This document shows, one piece after another, positions 25,513-36,018 of a stretch of DNA of 64,000 nt (position 1 is the first letter of the stretch; each line of letters opens with the position of its first letter). The DNA comes from Eleusine coracana subsp. coracana (lineage: Eukaryota; Streptophyta; Magnoliopsida; Poales; Poaceae), in assembly GCA_032690845.1 (NCBI GenBank), contig CM064422.1, positions 3,906,001 through 3,970,000 of the forward strand. Direction: 5' to 3'. A program made the translations under genes and the position numbers. A model generated the notes under the pieces. The model worked only from the letters and a program-made list of their open reading frames with translations. It made no database searches and was not told the DNA's origin.

Positions 25513-26711
25513 ATCTGATCGACCTCGAAGGACCCTGATACCTTGAGACTTAAGTCACATGCAAATTCTATTATCAATGATGCTCCTGCCATGGTATTGT
25601 TAATAAGAAAAATATCCATGTTTCCTGTAAGCATATCATTTAGTCGTGTCTCATGACTCTAGCTGGTGAAGCTTTATCGAAGACCCTATCCGTATGAAGT
25701 CTTGGCCCTGAAAACGATGCAACATTTGCAAAACTCATATATTGTGGTATTGGTACTGGATTGTCCTGTTCTGGCTTGTTCGGAAATGAAATGACCCGTT
25801 TGGTCACACACTTGTTTGTTGCTTGTGCGAATGATGCCTGTATTTCAGTTCCAATCGCACCAGCAGTATTCTGCTTGTTGGGAGTTTTGCATAGTCACGT
25901 GCTGTGTTCTTGTTTGGTGGCTTCAAGAACTGGAGTATATTTGATCGATGTATCATGTGTCAAGGAAAGCTCGAGGTTGATATTCGTTTTGCTATCGTGA
26001 TCTCTGCGACGAACGGCCGGTTCAACCATGTGCTGCGTTTTGTATCCTTGGTCCTGCACATGTGCTACGGTATAACCGTTCGCCCTCGCTGCGACGACCT
26101 GCTCGGTCGTTCAGCGAGCTTTTCAGTTACGAATCAGGGAAGCACGACCTCCTCGCGAGCTGCTAGTCCCACACTCACACATGCGCTCCCATCCCCTTCC
26201 GCGTCGGCGCCTCACGCCACCACCCGCTGGTCGCGCTCGCCCGCCCCGGCCCTCGAGCGACGCCGCAACAGCCGAGGCATGGGTCGCAAGCTGGACTACG
26301 GAAGTTCGGAGAGCACAGACCCGCCGCCACGGACTTGGAGAAGACCGCCGCGACGCCACCGTCGCGCTCCTCCTCCGGGTCGGTTCCACGGTGTGAAACG
26401 GCGCGGGTCCAGGCGGCGGCGGTGAACCTTGAAGAGGAACATTCTTCTGGCGGCGGCGACGACTGCGTCGCCGGCCGGCGAGAGCTGAAGAGCGGGCCGT
26501 AGAAGGGTCATTGAGGGCTAATGCGCAAATACTTTTAGCCGAATAAGGACCTACGTGCAAAAGTATGGATCGTGATTATTAATCAATTAGGGGTCGTACT
26601 GTAAATAGTTGAATTACTATCAATAGTCACAATCCAAATTAGGAGGTAAATTGTAAATAGTCAGATCGCGATTAATAGTCGTGATCATAAATAGGGGGCA
26701 AATTATAAATA

Positions 26712-26944
26712 CTCCCTTCGTTCCAAAATTGTTATCGTCATTGGCTTTTTTTGTGAACTTTGACTATTTGTCTTACTCAAAAAATTATCTCAAATACACA
26801 AAATTATTGATTATATTATAAGTTTATCTAGTAATTAAACTAATTATAAAAAATATATGATAATTTTAAAATATTTTGAATAAGACGAACGGTCAAAGGT
26901 AATAAAAAAAATCAATGACGATAACAATTTTGGAACGAAGGGAG
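26712..26944. mobile_element. Stowaway MITE
   Basis: A 233-bp element starting CTCCCTTCGTTCCAAAATTG and ending in its near-perfect inverse (GGAACGAAGGGAG). TA dinucleotides flank it at 26710-26711 and 26945-26946, as expected for Tc1/mariner-type Stowaway elements. The interior is AT-rich and non-coding. Confidence 0.9.
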
Positions 26945-27338
26945 TACTGTTTTCTGTAGCCGTTGGATTGAGATATGGGGTCTTGGTGGACGATTAGAAA
27001 TTAGGCAGCATACAAATGTTCTCGGGCTCTCTCCCCCCTTTCTTCTTCTCTTCTTCCCCGAGCCTCTCCCTCCTCACCAGTTTCAGAAATTAAAAAAGCC
27101 TCTCCTCACCTCACCTTGCCGACGGAGCTCCGGCGAGCCCCCGCGCGGCTATCACGGCATTGGAGCTGGATATGCAGCGTCATAGAGTCTGATCATATCC
27201 ATATACACCTCAGCACTCAGTCCCGTTAGATGGCTTCGACGAGACGATCGTCCGGCGGCTGCGATCCGTGAGCAAGTGCTCGACGGCGGCGGCGGACCTA
27301 CCCAGCCCGTCGCACCGCCGAGGGTTGAGTTTTGCCCC

Positions 27339-27735
27339 AGAATTAGGCCTCCTTTGGATTGGAGGATTTTCAAAGGAATTCTGTAGGATTCTATTTTTAA
27401 GAATTTTTTCCTATGAAGGTCCTTTAGAACATAGGAATTGCAAAGGAAAAAATCCTAAAGAATCCTTTTCTATGCCTCATTTCATAGGAAAATAAGAATG
27501 AGGTAAAACCTCTTGAAAATTTTCCTTTGAAAGTTTCAAGGCATGATGTGTCTTACTCTCTCCTTGCTCCTCCTGCTAATGAACACATAACTATAAAATT
27601 CCTATTTTTTTTTTAAGCATCCAAACAACTAATGAGAGCAATTCCTGTATTTTTTTCATTTCATAGGATTCAAAAATATATACATCTTCAATCCTATATT
27701 TTTCCTATTACTATATTTTAAGAAACCTCCATTTC
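27339..27735. mobile_element. Tourist-like or unclassified MITE (degenerate)
   Basis: Starts near GGCCTCCTTTGGATTGGAGG and is rich in AGGAATT/AATTCCT and AGGATT/AATCCT words that pair across the element. The right end (CCTCCATTTCAAAGGAT) is a weak inverse of the left. Boundaries are approximate. Confidence 0.45.
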
Positions 27736-28804
27736 AAAGGATAGCATGTGTGAGAGAGGGCGTATGCGGACCCACGGGGTTCGAGTTGGAGAAGCACGCG
27801 ACTGACACAAACGGGTGCCCGCCCCTGATTAGCACGGTGAACACACCACCGTCAGCACGCGCCTGGTTGCCTCTGCAGTCCACCGATGGTGCTGGTGAGT
27901 ATCCTAATACAATCCGTATTTGTGCGATGGTCAGCTTGAATTGTACGAAATTTTACTTGCAGATGCTACAGTTGCAGTTGCAAGGTCTGAAATTGCTGAC
28001 AAAAGGTTATGTTTTGAGTCACCAAATTTTAGACCTTGCAATTTAACGTTTGTGCTGGTGATTATCGTTACACATTGTTCGATCCATTTAACGTAAAAAA
28101 GGGTTGAAATATCATCTGTTTACTACCTTCCTGCAGTATGTCACTGTTAATTGGCGTGAATTTGGTATTGCGCAGTTGCGCTACATCCGAATTACTGATG
28201 ATGGTTCTTTTGGAGTTGCTCCCTTTTCCTTCTTCGGCTCAATACTTATCTTGTATAATTTCACTTTGATGGAATTATTAATTGCTCCCTTTCCCCTCTT
28301 TTTGCTAGAAATCAGAATTTGCAAGATGACATGCCCTTATTTCGCTATATTATCATACTTGTGCTGTATTTAAAACTGAAAATATTGCATCCTACCAGCT
28401 CAAGTTTCATTCTCAATGCCCATGGTTATCCCCTCAGTGGTGTCTCATATTTCAGCATAGTGATGGCATTGATGCCCTTCGCTTTTCTTCAGGAACTTCA
28501 AGAATGAAGTAAAAGTAAAGGCGGTGCATCCCAATTAATAATTGTGACAACGTGTGCTGACAGGTCAATCTTCTGTACAAGTAATCATCCAAAGCACTAT
28601 GTACTGTGAGATTTGAAGTCAATACAGATGGACACTTTACACATGCTACATATTTCCTCTACCTTTAAATCAAACTATGGATGCTGCTGTAAAAGCTCAA
28701 AAAGGATAAAACAAACCATGAGGTTATTTACACTATGACTTTCTAAGAGAAAGAGGACATACGGGTGGTTATTGAAAAGTACTGAAGATTCGTACCTCAC
28801 ACTC

Positions 28805-29095
28805 TCACTTCCTCAGATTGCTACACTTGAGAAAAGATAGACATGGAATTATCACCTTCTTCCTCAATACGCTTCCTCTGATAAGCTTAACAATTGTGTG
28901 GAAACACTCAATCTTGCAAGGGATTATGAGTATGCCCTTCTGGTCATGCCCAAACTCCATCGCGGCCAACTCCAGCAACCTGAAGAAATATGGGTGGTGA
29001 AGCACCTTCCTATGGACCAGAACCTTCTTCAAAATCTTTCCCTTGCCAATGAGCAACGGGATGTGCCCTCGCTGAACTGACATGCCCGTCCCCAT
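28805..29095 (-). CDS. SAUR-like auxin-responsive small protein
   Basis: An intron-less 96-residue frame with the SAUR signature in the family's order: a GHIPLLIG start to the domain, a short hydrophobic patch, LHHPYFFRLLELAAMEFG, and the turn KGILIIPCKIECFHTIVKLI. Known SAURs inhibit PP2C.D phosphatases and so activate plasma-membrane proton pumps during cell expansion. That role is inferred here from the family. The usual aromatic and valine-rich first strand (RFVVPV) is altered to KILKKVLVH, so the copy is divergent. No close SAUR neighbours are present in the window, although many SAUR genes come in clusters. The start at 29095 is the first ATG of the frame. Confidence 0.7.
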   Translation of the reverse strand: MGTGMSVQRGHIPLLIGKGKILKKVLVHRKVLHHPYFFRLLELAAMEFGHDQKGILIIPCKIECFHTIVKLIRGSVLRKKVIIPCLSFLKCSNLRK

Positions 29096-32000
29096 CCTTC
29101 TCTTCTCTGTGTATGATAATCCTTGGTTGGCTGGTAATTACTCTGTGCCCTCTTCCTTATATAATGATTGTCTGCAAGTTGCAAAGGATTAGGTCGATCT
29201 GATTATTTCAATAGGTACGGTTGTATTGGCCTCGGGGTTTGATTTCTTCTTGTAGTATCTAATCTGTTTCAAGCATGACAGTAGAATCAGCCAATAATAT
29301 GAGGATTATTTCATTTAAACCATATACTTGTTTATAGAGAGTCTGGGGTTGAGTATGTCAAGTCCTGTACGGAAACCTGGATAATTCATATTCTCACCGA
29401 AGGGTCAAATTGCTGGGTTCAACTGTGATATATATGATACTTAAAATGAACTATACTCGATTCCCGATAAATAACTTTAAGCCATGTACAGATGTATTGA
29501 TTAAACAATGATCATGTTACTTTGCTTTATTGACCAGGTATATTCATAGAGTTCAGAGTTAGTATGTGAAGACTTGTACGGATATTCGATCTCATGTACG
29601 GATATCTGAACCACCCTATCAAAGTCATAAGTCATGATTAGAAAATTCTTTCTGCGATGGCAGTTTAGATTTTGTGAGAATGGTTTTGAAGGATGACTCA
29701 TTGTATCAATGATTCAAAGAAGCAAGTTTTTCCCTCACAAAAAGAAGCAAGTTTATTACTGTTCTCTGAAAGAAACAGAAAAGGTAAAGTTTATTGTTTG
29801 ACAAACACACTTGGAATAAACAATGCATTTATAAATCAGTGGCAGTCATGTCTCTTTCAGCTCTGTTTTATTGTTGGTTCCAGTAATTGTAATGGTCCTT
29901 GCAGTGCGTTCTTCTATTTGCAGTGTTACTATTGGTCAATATGTACTTGTATCTTCACCTACACTTCAACCATTTTTATACCACCACCATCATTATCTCC
30001 CTGTCAAACAGATGGTTTTCAGTCTCTTGTGGTGCAGTAGATGTACATCAGATGGTCGTGGCGATGGTCCCCTCATAAGTTATACATACCAGGCATATTC
30101 ATTTCTACACAAAACTTATAAATTACCTCCATTTCAAGCATATCACAGAAAGCTGCTCATGACATCAAAACAGGCTTTTTTTTCTTCTTCTTTGAATCTG
30201 CTAGCTAGACTTCTTGGGAGCCATGGTTTTACCATGAGTTCCAATGGGCTTGAGGTTGTTTTGCAATATGATAATTTCCTTGCTATATTTTACTAGTGCA
30301 GTTGTAACTTGCAGTCGCAGTTACCACTGCATTTGATCCTGGTGCATTTTACTAAGCCTTCCAAGGGCATGATTGAATATAAAAAATAAGAGTAGCATGA
30401 TTAACCAAGGTGTTCTACTGCGTCTGCGTGTAGATTGTTCCTGAATGAAACGGCCCGTTTGGTCACAACACGTGACTGTAGGCTGTAGCTGCTTGTGCGA
30501 AGTTGTGAATGATGCTTGTATTTGACTATTTAAGGGCTATTTTCATTCATCATTTCTGCCTCGTGCTTTTCATTCTCGCTTTCTCCACACGTTGCTAGTA
30601 GCATTTTGGAACGAAGATGTTTCTCCAGTTCTCCACACATGCTCTCCGTAATACTTTTAGACAGTCGTTTGCATGTAAAAACTGAGCCATACTATAATTT
30701 CACGAGCTTTGTGGCCAGAAGATACACATGCAAGGAGTCACCAACTACCCATGTTTTTTTTTAATTTCCCTGAAGATATTTTGCTCTGCTTCGTACAGTA
30801 GTAACCTGTGTTCCTGGAGCCCAGTAAGCAAAAGGCACCTGTATCCGTATGTGGGTAATGAGATTAGGGACTCGTCGTTTTTCTAAAACCAGTCAACCAG
30901 TCTGCGGGTCATTCCGGCGATTGACATTGTGCAAGTATTCAGATTGGATATATTGAGTTCCTACTATAAATATTTTTTTGGAAGAAAAAAGATCCAGACA
31001 AGCCGTCTTCTTCTACTTCTACATTCTACATCACCGTCATGCATAGGTGGACTGAGAAAAAAGGTGTACACAAGTGGATGTCCAACATAGATTATGCACG
31101 ACAGCACGAACTTATTCTCCAGTAATATTATATAAAAAAATGCGCTACATTATCCTGGTGGTGTTGCAGATGGGTATTTTCTAAACAAAACATCAGTTGT
31201 TTATATGTAGCAGAAACTGCTGGCCTAAAGCTTCCAGCCCAAAAGTCAGAACCATCAAATTAATGGCTATTTAGTTCAATCAATGGTGATAATTAATCGA
31301 CTGCACTGAGGAAAATTTGCCATCCTACTTGCAGGCAGACAACTTGCATTTCAGCAGAACACCACCATTTCATCTCTTGTTATATATGTGTTCCCCTTCT
31401 CCTCAGACCTCAGCAAGTGTTGTTTGACGGCCGCCACTAAGGATGATACATGGAGGGAAACAATTTGCTATGCAGGCATTGGAGGCATCAGGAAAGTGTG
31501 TCCTGCGCCTAACATCGATTGATACACTTGGGCGTCCTCCAAATCTGCCTCGACGGACATCTGATGTAGTGTGAGTCTGCTGTAACGTGGCATTACAATT
31601 ATTATTGGTGCTCTATCTTCAAGTAATTTCTGTCAAAACTGCCTCGACGCATACTTTGTGGAGAATCGCTTTGGCAATCCATTGCGGCCACTGCTGTCTT
31701 GATAGCAGAATTATACAGTGAGTGTTGCGTGCGCTGTACACATGCACAAAGACTGCATTTGGCAAATCGACACCGACAATTTAGATGCCGAGAATAATGA
31801 GGTACGTTAAGAATGTAGAAGATTAACCATGAAAGAATCACACTAATAGCTCATCACGCGTCTACATCATGTAGTATGTTTCGAAAAAGCGATGCCCAAA
31901 TTATTCGCAGGATCAAATAGTGAAGAAAGGAAACAAACGGCCACGGGAGAGTTCATGCTGCCACTAGGATAACGGTGAGTATATGGAGAAAGCTGTGATG

Positions 32001-32781
32001 TCCCATGCTTTTGTATTTTTGCGTAATATTATTGGAGCCGTATGCTAAAACGGAGAACCTGATACTGTACTTGTTTTATTTTATTTTATTATAGGCGCGG
32101 CTTCTTGTATTATATGGAGAGAGCTGTCGCATCGCATGCTTTTGTATATGGCGAGAGCTGTTGCATGCTCTTGAGAACCAAGATATCATCACTGAAGAGT
32201 AAAGACATGGCCAACGCGAGGGAATTGTTGTTGACCTCCACTGGTTTAGTGGCGAGCAGGACTGCATGAGTACTCATTCTGATTATCGAGCTGCATATGA
32301 ATTTTCATTCCTAATCAGGTTCCTTTTCGAGCTGCAGTTTGCCAGTATGCAGTAACAATGGGCACCAAAACCTCCTGGAGCTCCTGAGCCGAAAACCCAC
32401 GCCATCTTTAAAAAGGAAAATTCTACACCCATCCACGTGGAACATGCCACGGAAGAAAGAAACGGCATGGGTTTTGAACATGCCTTCCGGGCTTCCGGCC
32501 CGTCCGTCATTCGACCGTTGCTTCTAACACCAACGCAACGGTCGGAAGGCGGCCCGTAGTAGCACACTCGACAAGCTTCTTCCAGCTGCTGCTTCCTTCC
32601 GTCCATAGGATTCTCCGCAGCTTCCATGCCCCCCTGCACTATTTAACCCTCTACCCGGCGACCCGGCCTCCCCTCCCAACGCAAAGCACAAAGACAGAGA
32701 CCCTTTCTTATTGAGCTTCTCGAGCATTCTCCCCACTTTTGAAAGCAGGCATATAAGAGTTTTTCAGGAGGTAAAAAGGGG
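29096..32781. other. Gene-poor spacer
   Basis: About 3.7 kb of mostly AT-rich sequence. No frame above background resembles a protein. A short stretch at 30440-30535 repeats part of the ADF 3' flank (25782-25850). The right end (32540-32781) is the GC-rich leader and promoter of the microprotein gene. Confidence 0.5.
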
Positions 32782-33003
32782 ATGGGTTTCGTGCTAGTGA
32801 TCTCCCTGCCCTTCATCTTCTTCTCCATCCTACTCGGCTTCGGCTGCTACTTCCTCGGGAAGCACAGGGGCCGCGAGGAGATGCGCGCCGGTGTTGGTGC
32901 TCAGGTCTACGGCACGCCCCTGCCGCCGCCTGGTGTCATGGGAGGGTCCTCCCCGGCGTCCGGGCCGTTCCCCATGAAGAAAAACGGGCCTGAGAATGTC
33001 TGA
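32782..33003 (+). CDS. Small single-pass membrane protein, 73 aa, unknown function
   Basis: A complete intron-less frame. Residues 3-26 are a strong hydrophobic helix (VLVISLPFIFFSILLGFGCY), then a basic GKHRGREEMR, then a short tail with GTPLPPPG and a Pro/Ser/Gly-rich end. The helix-basic-proline layout recalls a small family of unannotated plant proteins carrying the same GTPLPPPG text, recalled but not checked. The leader is GC-rich with a weak TATTTAA about 140 bp upstream. The 3' UTR (33004-33330) has a decayed copy at about 37640-38005. I do not know the function; the protein probably sits in an endomembrane or the plasma membrane. Confidence 0.7.
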   Translation: MGFVLVISLPFIFFSILLGFGCYFLGKHRGREEMRAGVGAQVYGTPLPPPGVMGGSSPASGPFPMKKNGPENV

Positions 33004-34265
33004 GTGGGTGATACTCTGCCACATGTCCCCTACATCTTGGTGGTGGTGTTCGATTTGTTCATTCTTTTTCATCTCTGCGGTGTACATTGTGCGAATTTGT
33101 GATTTGGAGCTGAGATGTGTTGTGTCTGATCTTTGCTGCTGAGGGTGAAGTGGTATGGTGTGATATAATTGTAATCACAAATTTGTGTTTTGTAAGCAAA
33201 TACAAATCAATGCAGTGGAATGGTTTGTGTGGGATGATTGTTTCGTTGTGGTTTCCTTGCAAGTTGAAAACTGTGCAAAGCGGTGCAAATCCGCCATTTC
33301 GTTTCCTGTTCTCTGCATCTGAGTAAATTGAGGGTTAAACAGATTTAAGGATGTAAAATGAGATTTTCCCCATCAGATATGCCTCCAAACAGTAAGCAAT
33401 AATTGAGAAAAGATGAGCGGCCAGAACCATCAAAGCAGAATATTATCATGGAAGTAAGAACTGAGTGCGGGCTTGGTGGGTTTTTTTTAAGAAGAAAGCA
33501 GGAAATTTATTCATTAGCAGCAGAGTTTACATGTATATTTATAACACATGGAGGATCATGGAACCAGACATAAACGTCTTGGAGCTACAAGACGTCATGC
33601 CTTGTCTCGTTCTATGATCATTCATGTGTTATAAATGCAGATGTGAAATTAGCGGTATTTTAGAATGAAGGTAGTATTTGACATTTTCGATCAAATGGTT
33701 CGATGTTTGACTACTCATTTTCCAATAAACTTTTAATAAATTGTTACAAATAAGATACATGATTAAGTATATGTAATGTTAAATCTCATGGTGTTATTTA
33801 TGATTTACTTGTCTAAATATTTAAAAAATTATTATTAGTGAAATTATAAACAATAAAGGTAAAAAATAACAATTATTCGTAAATGGAGGTTAATAGATGA
33901 GTCCTTTACAATCATAGCCTTCACATAGCCGATGAGCAATATCACCGCTCATAATTAAATAATTGAAGTGACTGTTCCAACTGTTGTACATAATGTAAAA
34001 TTTGTTTGTGGTCTATGGGTCCATGTTCCCTTGGTTCTCAAAAGAATAAATAATGAAGGCACAATAATATACTAGATTGGGGTACTACAAATACCTTTTT
34101 CTTGCACGATCACTCACTCACACTTCCAGCTCTTACCCTCACTTTGTGCTGTGTACTCCTACCTCTTGCTTCATCGACTAGAACTCGATGTCTTTTTTAA
34201 AAAAATTAATTATTTATTAAAAAAACGATTTGTTTGAAACTAAAATTCCAGTATCTAGTTGTTTT

Positions 34266-34570
34266 TAATACGTCAATCAGTTTGACATATTTTGTATATG
34301 AAACATGTCATATCAATTGGCATGATTGAGTCCACGTCAACATCGATCGTTACATCGGATCTGAGTGGGAATTAAGGTTAACCGTAAATATGTCAATTTG
34401 TTTGGCGTGTATTATATATAAAACACACCATACTGATCGGCACGTTTGGGACTTAGTTCCTTTCAGACGACCCAAGCGTGAATTAAGGTTAATCAAGTCA
34501 CGTCAATATATTTAACATGATTAATAAAGAAGACATATCACTTGGTTTGGCATGTCTCAAACCAAAAAGT
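34266..34570. repeat. Degenerate tandem repeat, unit about 110-118 bp
   Basis: Three successive units begin near 34266, 34384 and 34494. Each starts with a CGTCAAT or TGTCAAT motif and TTTGACAT-like text. Units 1 and 2 share TATATGAAAC/TATATAAAAC, a CATGTCATA-like stretch and the closing GAATTAAGGTTAA. The third is partial. Divergence between units is high. Confidence 0.55.
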
Positions 34571-34893
34571 GGGCATATCACTTTCATACTGACATAAGCT
34601 AATAAGTGGCATAATTATGTTGGAAATATTATAAATCTTTCATATAATATTTGTTTTTTTATTTATTCTGCTTTCATCATTGTGTTTTACTTGACGACAT
34701 GAACAAAACTAGATCTCACTTTCATATATTTCAAAAATAAGAAATTAAAAATAATTATTTTAAATAAAAAAATTCTAGAACTCGATGGTGGCAAGTAAGC
34801 ACGGACTTGTGCTTCGTAATGAGGTGGATCATGAACGGATTCTTTACTTCTAGCAAATCTGTCGGTAAAATGTTGATACAAAATATATACACC

Positions 34894-35018
34894 TTTTTTT
34901 TTAGATAAACGTCTTTTTGGCGCAGCCTTCACAGGAGGCGGTGCGGGACGAGGGATCGAACCCCCACCGGCTCAGACGCACCCATGCGCCTTCACCACCG
35001 GGCCACAGGCCCGTCCGC
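34894..35018 (-). mobile_element. tRNA-derived SINE
   Basis: Read on the minus strand, it has an A-box-like GTGGCCCGGTGGTGAAGG and a B-box-like GGTTCGATCC at the spacing of a tRNA promoter, then a short body and an A-rich tail. Near-identical flanks, ACAAAATATATACACC at the left and AAAAATATATATACC at the right, look like the target duplication. The family is not named with confidence. Confidence 0.65.
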
Positions 35019-35785
35019 AAAAAATATATATACCTCTAAGACTCTATTTGGATCTATTCAGATTTTAGAATCTGTGATACCTTTAAAAAACGTATATTTT
35101 GATAATTGATATTAATATATAATCACTACTAATAATTACCGGTTGTACCTAACTACTGGTTGTATAACTAGTAATTTACAATAATATTATGTATCGTAAA
35201 GTTTTTTTTTTTAAAAAAATCCACAACAGATACGCTCCAAGCAGAATATAAACATGAGCTGAATTGATGAGCTCGCACTCTTTTCTAGAATAATCCAAGA
35301 AGTGACGGTGTATGTTGCCTAATCTAGCAGTCCCACCTCTTTCAAATTTATCCATCAAACAGGAAATTGTATTGTAGCTAGCGAGGTTGCACATACCTTA
35401 GTACACTTGACACTACCCAGCAACCCCTTGGTCCTTGGCCAGCCGCCCTCTTTCTGATTTATCTATTAAATAAGAAAAAACTGTCTCACATGTCACATTT
35501 CTTGTTCCGAAAACCACCTTCATTGAAAGTCTAAAACGAAATAGCCATCAGTGTTCAAAATGTTCAAACAAGCGAATAATGTGGACAAGTTACAATGCAT
35601 CTGAATACAATTACGTATGCGTGCTACTGTGCTAGGCAATCGAATCTCGAATTTTTCCACAACCCTTCCAATGCAAGTTCTTCCTTGAAGTGAACAGATG
35701 GCTCGTCAACTTTGGTTAACGAACTAGGATTAACGTCATCTCTAGTATATCATAACACTGGGAGTCTGCCAGTCTGGGACTCTAG

Positions 35786-35960
35786 GAGAAGAAGAGGACA
35801 GAGGATGCTGGAATGCGCAATAGAGGAAGGCAATCTTCTTGCGCGCGTGACGATAGTTGCGTAAATGCTGCGTGGCAGCGGTCTTCCTCCTTGAGATTGA
35901 GCTGCAGATTCAGTAGCCGGCAGTTACGCTCTCCGCAATCTGACTCCGCGCTCCTTGGCA
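35786..35960 (-). pseudogene. Decayed fragment of the 38.6-kb membrane-protein gene
   Basis: Aligns by eye over about 150 bp with 39040-39200 of the intact gene. Shared blocks include TAGAGGAAGGC, ATCTnCTTGCGCGC, CCTCCTTGA, a CAG-rich AGCCGGnnGnT stretch and CGCTCTCCGC. It corresponds to the N-terminal part (QIAESGTHRLLLKQW through EIAFLYCAF). Several insertions and deletions destroy the frame, and no matching downstream exon sequence is recognisable. It is interpreted as the lost partner gene in copy A of the duplicated block. Confidence 0.65.
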
Positions 35961-36018
35961 GCAGTCGGAACTCGTGGTTGCAGCCTTGGCAGCAGTCGGA
36001 ACTCGTGGCTGCAGCCTT
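35957..36018. repeat. 31-bp tandem duplication, two copies
   Basis: Two adjacent 31-bp units at 35957-35987 and 35988-36018 differ by a single base (GTGGTTGC versus GTGGCTGC). A third partial start (GGCAGTGC) follows. They sit at the end of the pseudogene fragment. Confidence 0.85.

Larger units (their letters stand above)
25513..28804. other. Spacer with MITEs between the ADF and SAUR-like genes
   Basis: Begins with the ADF 3' UTR. A GC-rich block (26120-26500) has long open frames on both strands but no recognisable protein. Two MITEs follow (26712-26944 and about 27339-27735). A short pyrimidine-rich block near 27030-27330 looks like a decayed gene leader. A segment at 25782-25850 has a partial copy at 30440-30535. 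No gene is supported. Confidence 0.45.
33004..35785. other. Spacer inside the duplicated block (copy A)
   Basis: Begins with the 3' UTR of the microprotein gene. It holds an AT-rich MITE-like stretch (about 33645-33900), a degenerate tandem repeat (34266-34570) and a SINE (34894-35018). The part at 35340-35620 aligns by eye with 38160-38350, supporting an old duplication. No gene was seen. Confidence 0.5.

Noticed and set aside
25904..26560. Long overlapping frames on both strands (173 and 145 codons)
   Set aside because: GC-rich, Arg/Pro/Ala-biased translations on both strands with no recognisable domain; typical spurious frames.
33645..33905. Possible Stowaway element
   Set aside because: AT-rich with weak inverted ends (GAAGGTAGTATTT and AAATGGAGGTTA) that do not pair well enough to call.
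35957..36018. CRISPR-like direct repeat
   Set aside because: Two abutting 31-bp copies without spacers in a plant genome; a simple tandem duplication.
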